Below, one piece after another: positions 16,168 to 23,970 of a stretch of 36,171 bases of DNA. Below the pieces are notes generated by a model, which did no database searches, was not told the origin of the DNA, and was given only the letters and a program-made list of their open reading frames with translations. Made by a program: the position numbers and the translations under genes. Source of the DNA: an uncultured Eubacteriales bacterium (lineage in GTDB: Bacteria > Bacillota > Clostridia > Christensenellales > Aristaeellaceae); the NCBI GenBank assembly GCA_902798105.1, contig CADBVG010000042.1, forward strand, positions 1 through 36,171, read 5' to 3'. Numbering within the stretch: position 1 is the stretch's first letter; every line of letters begins with the position of its first letter.

Positions 16168-17349
16168 TCAACCCTGTACAAAATCAATAAAAGCCTGAAC
16201 TACCTCCATTCTTTTCAGTCGGGCCGTGTACATGTAGCGTCCCATCTGGGGCCAATTCATGGGCGGCATTTCCTCCTGCATCACCATGTCCGCACCGTAG
16301 CGGGCCATGATCTCCTCGTGGGTGCGGGCATAGCGGTGACCGTCCTTTCGGCTGGCGTATACGCAGTAGAAATGCTCACTGGGTTCCGGCACTCGGCGCG
16401 CGTCCCAGCACACCATGTCGGCATAGATTTGGTAAACATCCGTGGAGTGGGCAAAGTCCATCATATCCGGGGTATAGCCGCCCGCCGGTCGCATATTCAC
16501 CTCCAGCGCCACAAAATCGCCCGCGTCGCCCAAACCCGGCTTCGCCCGGGTCAGCCGAAAAAATTCCAGGTGCACAAATCGGCGATCCACGCCGAAGGCC
16601 TTGACGGTGCGGCGGCCCAGCTCCCGGAGCGCATCCGGAACCTCTGGGCAGGTGTAGTACATCAGGTCCATGTCCCGATTGACGATGTCCATCACCGGCG
16701 GCCAGACCGTCATGCTCTCAAACAGGGGCTCGCATTTGGAGTTGAGGATGGCGTCATAGGAGCAGATGTCCCCTTCGATGAACTCCTCCATCACATAGGG
16801 AACGCCGGGCAGGTTGGCATAGAAGGCTTCAAGGTCGCCGTCGTTTTCCAGCTTCCAGGTATTCGTCGCGCCTACGCCCACGTCCGGCTTGACGATGACC
16901 GGATAGCCCACCTCGCCGATGAACGCGCGCCCGGCGTCGGCGTCGGACACCACGTGCTGGCGCGCAGTGGGAATGCCCGCCTGGCGATAGACCTGCTTCA
17001 TGGACGACTTGTTCTTGATGATGCCGATCCTGTCGCTCCGGATTCCCGTGGTCACGTTGAAATCCTGCCGCAGCCGGGCATCCTGCTCCAGCCAGTATTC
17101 ATTCATGGATTCTATCCAGTCCACCCTGCCGTACTTGAAGGCGAAGAAGGCCACGGCCCGATAGACCTGGTCGTAATCCTCCAGGCTGTCCACGCGATAG
17201 TATTCCGTCAGCGCAGCCTTCAGCGGCGCTTCCAGGCCGTCGTAGGGTGCGTCGCCGATGCCCAGCACATTGACGCCGTTGCGGCGTAGTCGGTCGCAGA
17301 ACTGCCAGTAGGTGTGGGGAAAATGCGGCGATATAAAGATGAAATTCAT
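16168..17349 (-). CDS. ATP-grasp domain protein
   Basis: A 393-residue protein with an ATP-grasp fold, of the carbamoyl-phosphate-synthase/carboxylate-amine-ligase-like type. The N-terminal preATP-grasp domain starts FIFISPHFPHTYWQF. The nucleotide-binding part has VIVKPDVGVGATNTWKL (Lys and small loop) and MEEFIEGDICSYDA. The metal and catalytic end has VHLEFF and VALEVNMRPAGGYTPD, where Glu and Asn bind Mg. Such enzymes join a carboxylate, through an acyl phosphate, to an amine or thiol. ATG at 17349 follows AAGGGG by eight bases. It lies 17 bases after the esterase gene in one transcript. The substrate is unknown. The pairing suggests that one makes and the other cleaves or transfers an acyl conjugate. 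Confidence 0.8.
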   Translation of the reverse strand: MNFIFISPHFPHTYWQFCDRLRRNGVNVLGIGDAPYDGLEAPLKAALTEYYRVDSLEDYDQVYRAVAFFAFKYGRVDWIESMNEYWLEQDARLRQDFNVTTGIRSDRIGIIKNKSSMKQVYRQAGIPTARQHVVSDADAGRAFIGEVGYPVIVKPDVGVGATNTWKLENDGDLEAFYANLPGVPYVMEEFIEGDICSYDAILNSKCEPLFESMTVWPPVMDIVNRDMDLMYYTCPEVPDALRELGRRTVKAFGVDRRFVHLEFFRLTRAKPGLGDAGDFVALEVNMRPAGGYTPDMMDFAHSTDVYQIYADMVCWDARRVPEPSEHFYCVYASRKDGHRYARTHEEIMARYGADMVMQEEMPPMNWPQMGRYMYTARLKRMEVVQAFIDFVQG

Positions 17350-17366
17350 GGTTTTCCCCTTCTGTA

Positions 17367-18113
17367 TCACTTCTCGCCAACGACGTACGGAATGAAATAG
17401 CGCATTTGCTTGAACCACCACGGCCAGTCGTGGTTGACATCATAGCCCCAGAAATCGCACCAGGCGTGAATCCCCTTTTCCTGGAAGATGCGCTCAAGGT
17501 GCCTGAGTGTGCGCACGCCGTCCTCCTCCCAGGCACCCTGGCCCACACAGAAGATCATCCGCTTTTGGTTGTACAGGTTCACATAGGGATGATCCGCTGG
17601 CAGATTCGGCAAAAATCGCTCCGGGGAGTTTTCATACAAGGTGGGATTCATCCAGCCATGGAAGAAGTAATCGGAATCGTAGACGCCGGATAGGGCCACA
17701 ATGCCCCGGAACAGATCCGGGCGGCGCAGGAACACGATGGCCGCGTGGTTCGCGCCCAAGCTGAGGCCGGTCACGACAGGCAGCGCATCATTATAGGCGC
17801 GCATCAGCGGTATGACTTCATCCACGATGTAATGATAATAATGCTCCTGACGCTCAGCCCGCCAGGCGTTGTCCCCGCCTTCATTCGACCAGCTCTCTAT
17901 ATCCACGGTGTCCACCACGAACAGCTGAAGCCTGCTGCCGTCGATATAATCGGCCAGTTGCCCCGTCATGCCGAAGTCTTCATAATTCCTGCACATGGAA
18001 TTCTGGGTCGGGAACGCCAGAAAGGGCACGCCACCCTGTCCGTAGATCATCATGTGCATTTCCCTGTCAAGGCTTTGGCTGTAGTGGGTGATCGCTTCTG
18101 TACCCATCGTCAT
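17367..18113 (-). CDS. Esterase-family alpha/beta-hydrolase
   Basis: A 248-residue protein resembling the putative-esterase (esterase D/Fes-like) alpha/beta-hydrolase group. The nucleophile Ser is in TGLSLGANHA, and the likely His is in WGYDVNHDWPWWFKQM near the C-terminus, with an Asp in the same loop. The N-terminus MHMMIYGQGGVPFLAFPTQN forms the first beta strands. No signal peptide. The start is ATG at 18113 (GGAG only four bases away) or 18107 (ten bases away). It is the first gene of a two-gene transcript with the ATP-grasp gene, behind a leader of about 120 bases and a promoter at 18242-18283. Confidence 0.78.
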   Translation of the reverse strand: MTMGTEAITHYSQSLDREMHMMIYGQGGVPFLAFPTQNSMCRNYEDFGMTGQLADYIDGSRLQLFVVDTVDIESWSNEGGDNAWRAERQEHYYHYIVDEVIPLMRAYNDALPVVTGLSLGANHAAIVFLRRPDLFRGIVALSGVYDSDYFFHGWMNPTLYENSPERFLPNLPADHPYVNLYNQKRMIFCVGQGAWEEDGVRTLRHLERIFQEKGIHAWCDFWGYDVNHDWPWWFKQMRYFIPYVVGEK

Positions 18114-18241
18114 TCACTCCTCGCTCTTGTTACGGTCGTCTGTATATTGTCGTAGGTCTCCAAAAAGCTGTGCGGATGTACTGGTGGAATAGTCCGGATA
18201 AACCACAGGTCAATATCTCCTCACAGAACCAAATCTCATAC

Positions 18242-18283
18242 ATTATATCACATAATGCCTATCATATAAATAGTATTATGTGT
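18242..18283 (-). promoter_or_regulatory. Promoter with overlapping palindromic site for the esterase / ATP-grasp operon
   Basis: On the minus strand a perfect -10 box TATAAT lies at 18242-18247. A weak -35 (TTTATA) lies 17 bases upstream, at 18265-18270. An imperfect palindrome spans the -35 region at 18250-18283: CACATAAT..CTAT facing ATAG.ATTATGTG. That arrangement is typical of a repressor or activator binding site. The surrounding 18240-18340 stretch is AT-rich, unlike its neighbours. The regulator is not identified. Confidence 0.55.
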
Positions 18284-18351
18284 AAAACCTCGGTTCTTCA
18301 TACTATTGAAAAGCCATCACCCAACATTTAAAAAGAATATTGGACATTTGA

Positions 18352-18640
18352 TACTATGCCCCCACCGGCATGTGCAAGCAGTCCCCGATCATACTGGTCG
18401 TCAGGGATCCGGAGATCCGCGCCACGCTGACCAGGCTCAACGCCGCAGCGATGGACATGGACATCGATCCCTTCTACGGCGCGCCGGAGCTGCTGGTGAT
18501 GCTAGCGAACAAGGCCATGCCGACCTACACCTACGATGGCAGCCTGGTGATGGGCAACATGATGAACGCCGCCGCGGACCTTGGCGTGGCAAGCTGATGG
18601 ATTAACCCGGAAGCGTATCAGTTGGGTAAATTCTGATTTA
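18352..18640 (+). pseudogene. Nitroreductase-family fragment, truncated and decayed
   Basis: YYAPTGMCKQSPIILVV followed by PFYGAPELLVMLA and YDGSLVMGNMMNAAADLGVAS is the central part of a nitroreductase-fold flavoprotein (FMN-binding region and dimer core). A TGA stops the frame just left of the homology. A second TGA (18595-18597) falls where the family usually has Cys in SCWIHR, and after it WINPEA is a damaged WIHRE. The first 50-60 and last 70-80 residues of a normal 170-190 residue enzyme are missing. The longest frame, from ATG at 18370, gives 75 residues and is unlikely to be functional. Confidence 0.7.
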
Positions 18641-18667
18641 TCGAACAGAGCTCGATAAATCAGAATT
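18629..18667. repeat. 16-bp perfect inverted repeat, 7-base loop
   Basis: AATTCTGATTTATCGA (18629-18644) pairs perfectly with TCGATAAATCAGAATT (18652-18667). It lies between the nitroreductase remnant and a family A terminal repeat. No T-run follows on either strand, so it is not a classical terminator; it may be the remains of another palindromic repeat. Confidence 0.6.
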
Positions 18668-18683
18668 GAGTGATTAGTGGTTA

Positions 18684-18698
18684 GGGCGTGTTTCTAAA
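18684..18698. repeat. Solo terminal repeat of family A
   Basis: TA followed by GGGCGTGTTTCTAAA is one end of the family A element (compare 19565 and 10537). The rest of the element is absent; coding sequence of the truncated gene at 18694-18828 follows directly. This points to a deletion that removed most of an inserted element together with the end of that gene. Confidence 0.6.
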
Positions 18699-18828
18699 TC
18701 GGCATCGCCAGGCCCTCTTCGACGCTGTTTTCCCGGTCCCGCGCATAGACCGTACGCGCTTCGTTGTCAATCAGATGGATATACCCGTTGGCACCAAGCC
18801 CTGCTTTCAAAGAATATAGATCATTCAT
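18694..18828 (-). pseudogene. Truncated gene of unknown function downstream of the methyltransferase
   Basis: ATG at 18828 starts one base after the methyltransferase stop (TGACATG), a typical coupled arrangement. The frame reads 44 residues (MNDLYSLKAGLGANGYIHLI, then an ARTVYARDRENSVEEGL stretch) and ends MPI at a TAG that belongs to the solo family A terminal repeat. The gene therefore lost its C-terminal part when the element inserted and was later deleted. I do not recognise the family. Confidence 0.45.
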
Positions 18829-18829
18829 G

Positions 18830-19546
18830 TCATTTTCTCGCAGTGATGCAGAAGATGGGCGTGGGATTGTAGAATTTGTCAATCTCATGGTAGATGCGGT
18901 GCCAGCAGTCCCGATCCACCCTGTGGTCCCGATACCCCGCGCCAGCCAGCAGCGCCATATCCCAGTTCGGGCGGGGCTGTTGAAGCTCCCGCATCTCACT
19001 TTCGATGTGGGCATAGGCCTCATTCTGCTGTGCCGTCAGGTCCTTGTGGGCGTGGTTTTCCGGCAGCGGAGCATCCGAATGGTCGTGGTGGTAATCCCCA
19101 TCGAAGTTGATGAGGATGCCGCCCTTTCTGAGCAGGGCGTGCCACTTCTTATAGGCCTCCGGCAGGTTTGGCAGGAAGGAGGTCAGGTTTCGGGTCACGA
19201 TGGCATCGAAGGACTCGGGTTCAAAAGTCGGGTTTTCCGCGTCCATCACCAGGAACGTGGGGTGCAGGTCGAGCAGCTTCGCCGAATGCTTTGCCCCGCG
19301 GATCATCTCCTCCGTCAGGTCGATGCCAGTCACATTGTGCCCCTCCGCCGCCAGCAGGAAGCTGAAAAAGCCGGTACCGGTGCCGATGTCCAGTATGTCC
19401 AGCTTTCTTCCCGTGGGGAGGTAACGGTGCAGTTCATAAAGCCACCGCTCACGCTTGTTGCTGTTCAATTCGTCCAGCCGCAGCGCCTCGAATTTCTCCA
19501 CACGCCCCGTCCAGTAATCGGTGATTTCTCTTTTGATGCTTTCCAT
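18830..19546 (-). CDS. Class I SAM-dependent methyltransferase
   Basis: A 238-residue Rossmann-fold methyltransferase. Motif I is LDIGTGTGFFSFLLA, the motif II acidic residue is in VTGIDLTEEMI, and MDAENPTFEPESFDAIVTRN is motifs III and IV. The C-terminal part (WDMALLAGAGY and on) shapes the acceptor pocket and is not diagnostic. GAGG lies eight bases before ATG at 19546. It is clearly related to the disrupted methyltransferase at 25186-26099. Each sits at the downstream end of a Dpp/Nik-type importer gene set, which suggests that it methylates the imported compound or a ligand for it. It lies 400 bases after the importer's last gene, with a terminator-like hairpin and two repeat elements between, so it may be separately transcribed. 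Confidence 0.85.
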   Translation of the reverse strand: MESIKREITDYWTGRVEKFEALRLDELNSNKRERWLYELHRYLPTGRKLDILDIGTGTGFFSFLLAAEGHNVTGIDLTEEMIRGAKHSAKLLDLHPTFLVMDAENPTFEPESFDAIVTRNLTSFLPNLPEAYKKWHALLRKGGILINFDGDYHHDHSDAPLPENHAHKDLTAQQNEAYAHIESEMRELQQPRPNWDMALLAGAGYRDHRVDRDCWHRIYHEIDKFYNPTPIFCITARK

Positions 19547-19564
19547 TTTTACCTCATTATACTA

Positions 19565-19735
19565 GGGTGTGTTTCTAAAGTCGAAGTGTTGCAGTTTCGA
19601 GCGGATTTGCCTTCATTTCAAGGCACTTTTCCGCAGGTTTACTGGCGGTAAATCAAGGAAAAATCAAGGAAAAGTAACGCCGAAATGCAGGCAAAGACGC
19701 CGAAAATGCGGCGCGGCGATTTTAGAAACACGCCC
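19565..19735. repeat. Family A miniature inverted-repeat element, intact 171-bp copy
   Basis: The ends GGGTGTGTTTCTAAA and TTTAGAAACACGCCC form 15-base terminal inverted repeats with one mismatch, flanked by TA on both sides (19563-19564 and 19736-19737). A TA duplication is the mark of IS630/Tc1-mariner-type transposition. The interior carries CAGGTTTACTGGCGGTAAAT, whose complement is also in family B. No protein frame is seen, so movement would need a transposase in trans. Confidence 0.85.
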
Positions 19736-19739
19736 TAAG

Positions 19740-19884
19740 CTCAATCTAAAAGTGAACATATGCGGAGCAGATTTTTCGTTCTGCCTAGGCGGAGCGGAGG
19801 GAGGCGATGCAGCGCATCGTTGACCGCAGCGAGGCAACGGCAGGGCGGAAAAGATGCCCGCAGATGCTTGCAATTTAGATTGAG
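19740..19884. repeat. 145-bp element with 11-bp terminal inverted repeats and internal palindromes
   Basis: CTCAATCTAAA (19740-19750) and TTTAGATTGAG (19874-19884) are perfect inverted ends. The interior is itself roughly symmetrical (GCGGAGCAGATTTTTCG against CGGAAAAGATGCCCGC). Near the centre lies a hairpin, CGATGC-AGC-GCATCG (19805-19819). It abuts the family A copy on its left. Only one copy is in the window, so its repetitive nature is inferred from structure. Confidence 0.55.
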
Positions 19885-19902
19885 ATTAGTATTAATACAG
19901 CG

Positions 19903-19931
19903 CGAAACGCCGGGAGCCGAAACTCCCGGCG
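19903..19931 (-). terminator. Terminator-like hairpin after the first importer operon
   Basis: A nine-base GC-rich stem (CGCCGGGAG at 19908-19916 with CTCCCGGCG at 19923-19931, loop CCGAAA) lies 16 bases after the stop of the binding-protein gene. On the minus strand it is followed by TTTCGC, a weak T-run. It probably ends or attenuates transcription before the downstream methyltransferase. Confidence 0.6.
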
Positions 19932-19946
19932 CAAGATGTCTTTAAA

Positions 19947-21473
19947 TTACTTGTCGATGTCCAGATCAGCCGTCACCTGATAGTAGTCGCAGGCGTGGGC
20001 GGTGTAACCCGTCACATTGACCTTGGAGATCATGTTCATCTGCAGGAAGGAGCAGAAGATGTAGGCGTTGTCGTCCAGTATCGCCTGCTGCAGCTCAATG
20101 GCCAGCTCGCCGCGCTTGGCGGTGTCGAACTCCGTGGACATCTGGTTCATCAGGTCGTTCACGTGCTCGTTCTCGTAGGCACCGAAGTTGTAGCTCATGC
20201 CCGGCAGGCAGGAGGTGGTGAAGAAGTACTGGGGGTCGCCGGAGGGCGCGGTCACCAGCGCGGAGGCGTAGATGTCGAAGCTGGTCATGTCGGCCAGGAA
20301 CTCGCGGCGGCTGGCGGTGCAGTTGATGTCCACGTCGATACCGATGTTCTTGAGCGTCGCCTGTACGCTCTCGGCCAGCAGGGGCAACTCCTGGCGGCTG
20401 GGATAGGTCAGCCAGCGGATGACCAGCTTGGTGCCGTCCTTTTCTCGGATGCCGTCGCCGTCGGTGTCCACCCAGCCGGCCTCCTCCAGCAGGGCCTTCG
20501 CGCCTTCGGGGTCGTAGCCCTCGGTGGTCACGTGCTCGCCGCCGAAGGTGGAGAAACCGTCCGGGAACGCCCCGTGGCCCACCACGCCGTGGCCGTCCAG
20601 CAGCACCGCCACGAAGCCCTCCTTGTCGATGCCCATGGCGATGGCCTTGCGCACGGCGGGGTCCTGAATGACGGGGGAGGTCATATTCATGGAGGCGAAG
20701 AAGGCGCGGGAGGTCTGGATGGCGGAGAACTGGAAGTTGCCGTTTTCAAACAGCGGATAGCTCTCATAGGCCATGCCGTAGGCCGCGTCGATCTCGCCCG
20801 CCTGCAGCGCCATGGCCAGGGTGTTGCCGTCGGAGATGGTGCGGATGGTCAGCTCGTCCAGCTTCGGCGTGCCGTTCCAGTAGTATTCGTTGGGGACCAG
20901 GGTCAGGTGATCATCGGTCACCATGTCCTTGACCTTGTAGGGGCCGGTGCCCACGGCGATGCCCGCGTCAAAGTCGCTGGCGTCCACGTCGATGATGCAG
21001 CCGTAGGGGTCGCCCAGGTAGTTCATCAGCGCCGGCAGGGGCTCCTTGGTGGTGATAGTCAGGGTCTGGCCGTCGGCCTCGATGGTGTCGATCATGGTGT
21101 CGCTGGGCGCGCGGTCGTGGACCTCCAGCAGGTGCTCCAGGCACTGCTTCACCGCCGCGCCGTCCATGTCGCGGCCACTGGAGAACTTCACGCCGTCCCG
21201 CAGGGTGATGGTCCAGGTCAGGTTGCCGTCGTTGGTCCACTCGGTGGCCAGCCAGGGCTCCAGTTCCATGGTGTCGGTGTAGTGCACCAGGGTTTCGCCG
21301 ATGCCGTAGCGGATACAGGCCCATCCGTTGTAGGTGCGGTGGGGATCGACGGTCTCCTCCCAGTTTTCGGAGTTGAAGGTGGTGTCGCCGATGGTCATGG
21401 TCTTGCCCTCAGCGAAGGCGCTGAAGGACAGCAGCAGACACAGTGCGAGGATAAAGATCAATACTTTCTTCAT
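19947..21473 (-). CDS. Dpp/Nik-type substrate-binding protein (family 5), importer 1
   Basis: A 508-residue extracytoplasmic binding protein of the peptide/nickel/opine class. The N-terminus MKKVLIFILALCLLLSFSAFAEG is a signal peptide with a type I cleavage site after AFA and no clear lipobox. ACIRYGIGETLVHYTDTMEL, EPWLATEWT and LRDGVKFSSGRDMDGAAV are the conserved family 5 blocks. EEAGWVDTDGDGIREKDG is the usual late loop. ATG at 21473 follows GGAGG by eight bases. It is the last gene of the five-gene importer 1 set. The ligand is not readable from sequence; the GIGETL region is closer in feel to NikA-like than to oligopeptide-binding members, which is weak evidence. Confidence 0.85.
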   Translation of the reverse strand: MKKVLIFILALCLLLSFSAFAEGKTMTIGDTTFNSENWEETVDPHRTYNGWACIRYGIGETLVHYTDTMELEPWLATEWTNDGNLTWTITLRDGVKFSSGRDMDGAAVKQCLEHLLEVHDRAPSDTMIDTIEADGQTLTITTKEPLPALMNYLGDPYGCIIDVDASDFDAGIAVGTGPYKVKDMVTDDHLTLVPNEYYWNGTPKLDELTIRTISDGNTLAMALQAGEIDAAYGMAYESYPLFENGNFQFSAIQTSRAFFASMNMTSPVIQDPAVRKAIAMGIDKEGFVAVLLDGHGVVGHGAFPDGFSTFGGEHVTTEGYDPEGAKALLEEAGWVDTDGDGIREKDGTKLVIRWLTYPSRQELPLLAESVQATLKNIGIDVDINCTASRREFLADMTSFDIYASALVTAPSGDPQYFFTTSCLPGMSYNFGAYENEHVNDLMNQMSTEFDTAKRGELAIELQQAILDDNAYIFCSFLQMNMISKVNVTGYTAHACDYYQVTADLDIDK

Positions 21474-21486
21474 GGTTTCTTCCTCC

Positions 21487-22251
21487 TTATAATATGCTCT
21501 CAATGAGCCGTTTGGTGTAGTCGTTCTGCGGATTCCGGATGACCTCGTCGGGCACGCCTTCCTCCACGATGCTGCCCTTGTACATCACCAGCACCCAGTC
21601 GCAAAATTGCTGGACCAGCGCAATGTCGTGGCAGATAAACAGAATGGAGAGGTTCAGTTCTCGCCGCAGATCGGACAGCAGCGCCAGGATCTCCGTCTGG
21701 ATGGTCACATCCAGCGCGGAAGTCGCCTCGTCGCAGATCAGCAGCTTCGGCTGGATGGCGATGGCCCGGGCGATGGCAGCGCGCTGGCACTGGCCGCCGG
21801 AAACCTGGTGGGGGTAGCGCTTCGCAAACTCCGGGGGCAGGCCGCACTGCTTAAGCAGTTCCGCCACCTCTCGATTGACCTCTGATTGATCAAGGCCGAA
21901 GTTCCGCAGGCTCTCGCCGACGCCGTCCCCCAGCGTGTGCCGGGGGTCGAAGGATTCGGTGGGCGTCTGGAACACCATCTGCATCTTCCGGTAGGCCGTT
22001 TGCAACTGCCTGCCCTTCAGGCGGGTGATGTCCTCCCCGTCCAGAACGATCTGTCCCTCGGTGGGGTCGATCAGCCGCGTAATCAGGTTTGCGACGGTGC
22101 TCTTGCCGCTGCCGCTCTCGCCGATGATGCCGAGGCACTGACCGGGCTCGACCTCAAAGCTGATGTGATCGACCGCAGTGAAGTCGGGTTGTCCCTTTCT
22201 TGTGAACACCTTCGTAAGGTTGTCCACCCTCAAAATCGGTCCCACCGGCAT
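21487..22251 (-). CDS. Dpp/Nik-type ABC ATPase (F-type), importer 1
   Basis: An approximately 254-residue ATPase subunit. Walker A is GESGSGKST, the Q-loop is MVFQTPTESFDPR, the signature is VSGGQCQRAAIARA, Walker B is LLICDEATSALD, and the switch His is in ICHDIALV. It ends YTKRLIESIL, as the second ATPase (DppF/OppF/NikE) of this class does. The stop of the preceding gene overlaps its start region. AGGAGG is only two bases from ATG at 22251 but eight bases from GTG at 22245, so the GTG may be the true start. Confidence 0.87.
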   Translation of the reverse strand: MPVGPILRVDNLTKVFTRKGQPDFTAVDHISFEVEPGQCLGIIGESGSGKSTVANLITRLIDPTEGQIVLDGEDITRLKGRQLQTAYRKMQMVFQTPTESFDPRHTLGDGVGESLRNFGLDQSEVNREVAELLKQCGLPPEFAKRYPHQVSGGQCQRAAIARAIAIQPKLLICDEATSALDVTIQTEILALLSDLRRELNLSILFICHDIALVQQFCDWVLVMYKGSIVEEGVPDEVIRNPQNDYTKRLIESIL

Positions 22252-23030
22252 CACCTCCTGAGCCTCGGCACGGCGGCCATCAGCTTCTGGGTGTATTCCA
22301 TCTGCGGATGCTCAAGCACCTGCCGAGTCTCGCCATATTCCACCATTTTGCCGTCCTTCATCACCAGCACCTTGTCCGCCATCGCGCCGATGACGCCGAT
22401 GTTGTGGGTGACGATGACGATGGCCGTGCCAAAGGTCTTCCGCACCAGCAGCATCTCCTCCACCACCTGCTTCTGGACGGAGACGTCCAGTGCCGAGGTG
22501 GGCTCGTCTGCCAGCAGGATCTTGGGGTTCAGCAGCATCGCCGCCGCGATGCTCACGCGCTGCTGCATGCCGCCGGACAGCTCGAAGGGATAGCTGTCCA
22601 GGATGCGCTGCGGGTTGTCGAAGCCGATCTTTTGAAGCAGCTCCACGGCGCGGTGGTTGAAATCGTCCTTGCCGATGGATTCATGCTCGGTCATGCTCTC
22701 GAAGAGCTGCGCGCCCACGGTGCGAATTGGGCAGAAGGACGCGCCCGCCGCCTGGAAGATCATGCCAAGCTCCGGGCCATTCAGCTTCCTGATCTGCGCC
22801 GGAGACAGGTCGGGAAGATCATTCCCATTATAGTAGATGTCGCCCCGGGTCACCTGACCGGCAGGCCCCAGCAGCCCCATGGCCGCCTTGATGACGGTGG
22901 ACTTGCCGCTGCCACTCTCGCCGACGATGCCGAGAATCTCGCCATCCTCCAGCGTGAAGCTGACATCCTGCACCACGACTTTTCCGTTGTAGGCGATGTC
23001 CACGTGCTCGTATCGAAGTATCTCAGCCAT
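22251..23030 (-). CDS. Dpp/Nik-type ABC ATPase (D-type), importer 1
   Basis: A 259-residue ATPase subunit from ATG at 23030. Walker A is GESGSGKST, the Q-loop is MIFQAAGASFCPIRT, the signature is LSGGMQQRVSIAAA, Walker B is ILLADEPTSALD, and the H-loop is VTHNIGV. It ends YTQKLMAAVPRL, as first ATPases (DppD/OppD/NikD) do. The upstream permease gene ends one base before this start; the longer open frame to 23165 comes from a palindromic repeat. The ribosome binding site is weak (GGGGGCG), so it probably depends on coupling. The start of the next gene overlaps its stop. Confidence 0.87.
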   Translation of the reverse strand: MAEILRYEHVDIAYNGKVVVQDVSFTLEDGEILGIVGESGSGKSTVIKAAMGLLGPAGQVTRGDIYYNGNDLPDLSPAQIRKLNGPELGMIFQAAGASFCPIRTVGAQLFESMTEHESIGKDDFNHRAVELLQKIGFDNPQRILDSYPFELSGGMQQRVSIAAAMLLNPKILLADEPTSALDVSVQKQVVEEMLLVRKTFGTAIVIVTHNIGVIGAMADKVLVMKDGKMVEYGETRQVLEHPQMEYTQKLMAAVPRLRR

Positions 23031-23031
23031 G

Positions 23032-23970
23032 TCAACGCCCCCCGCGGTGGCGCGCCTCAAATCTTCGATTTGAGCCGTCGCCAGTTTTGCCTTTGGCAAA
23101 ACCAGCTTTGCCAGGGCAAAGCTGCCTTGCTCTTGGATCAGCGTAATCCCGAACGGTATCTCCAAGCAGATTGAAGATCATCACCGATACGAAGATCGCC
23201 AGGCCGGGGGCCATGGTGATCCACGGCACCGTGGTCATCAGCGCTCGGTTCTCGCTCATCATACTGCCCCACTCCGCGATCGGCGGCTTTGCGCCGAGGC
23301 CCAGGAAGGAAAGCCCCGCCAGCTCCATCATCATGGTGCCGATGTCCAGCATGGACGTGACCAGTATGGGGCCGATGATGTTCGGCAGGATGTGCTTGGC
23401 CAGTATCTTGACTGTGCCGCTGCCGGACAGCCGCGCCGCCCTCAGATAGGGCGTCTCCTTCTGGGAGAGCGTCTGGCTTCGGGCAATGCGGGCGTACTTC
23501 GGCCAGCTGATGGCCGCCAGCGCGAATATGGCGTTGTGCAGGCCGCCGCCCAGCACGCCGGCCACCGCCAGCGCGAACACCAGGCCCGGGAAGGCCAGGA
23601 ACATATCCGATATGCGCATCAGCACCGTGTCGATCTTCCCGCCGTGCCAGCCACAGAACACGCCGATCACCGTGCCGATGACCGTGATCACCGCCACCAA
23701 CAGCAGCGTCGAGAAGATGGACGTGCGGCTGCCGACGATCACCCGGGAGAGCATGTCCCGCCCGTAGCGGTCCGTGCCGAAGATGTGCTGGGCGCTCGGC
23801 GCGGCCTTGGCGTTGGAGAGGTCCTGCAAATAGGGATCGTATGGGGTCAGGTACTCCGAGAACAGCGAGCAGAGTATCAGCAGCGCGGCCAGTATGCCGA
23901 ATATGATCAGCCGCGCCTTGACGGTGTCCCGCCTGATCCTCGCAGGACGAATGGCAGGCTGCTTCATCAT
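23032..23970 (-). CDS. Dpp/Nik-type ABC permease (C-type), importer 1
   Basis: A 312-residue inner-membrane permease with about six spans. An N-terminal cytosolic tail is followed by LIIFGILAALLILCSLFSEY and the family block FGTDRYGRDMLSRVIVGSR. The coupling EAA-like loop is RAARLSGSGTVKILAKHILP, and LGLGAKPPIAEWGSMMSE marks the DppC/OppC/NikC type. After GDTVRDYADPRAR the protein should end, but about 30 odd residues (CPGKAGFAKGKTGDGSNRR and on) are encoded by a triple-hairpin repeat. The start ATGATG (23970) overlaps the TGA of the upstream permease. Confidence 0.87.
   Translation of the reverse strand: MMKQPAIRPARIRRDTVKARLIIFGILAALLILCSLFSEYLTPYDPYLQDLSNAKAAPSAQHIFGTDRYGRDMLSRVIVGSRTSIFSTLLLVAVITVIGTVIGVFCGWHGGKIDTVLMRISDMFLAFPGLVFALAVAGVLGGGLHNAIFALAAISWPKYARIARSQTLSQKETPYLRAARLSGSGTVKILAKHILPNIIGPILVTSMLDIGTMMMELAGLSFLGLGAKPPIAEWGSMMSENRALMTTVPWITMAPGLAIFVSVMIFNLLGDTVRDYADPRARQLCPGKAGFAKGKTGDGSNRRFEARHRGGR
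23056..23123. repeat. Triple-hairpin palindromic repeat inside the permease 3' end
   Basis: Three adjacent hairpins are visible: CTCAAATC-TTC-GATTTGAG (23056-23074), GTTTTGCC-TTT-GGCAAAAC (23084-23102) and AGCTTTGCC-AG-GGCAAAGCT (23104-23123). They are read as the last codons of the permease. It looks like a REP/PU-type intergenic repeat that has been captured in a coding frame. Only one copy is in the window. Confidence 0.6.

Noticed and set aside
18306-18605. A 99-codon plus-strand frame over the nitroreductase remnant
   Set aside because: It is out of frame with the recognisable nitroreductase sequence.
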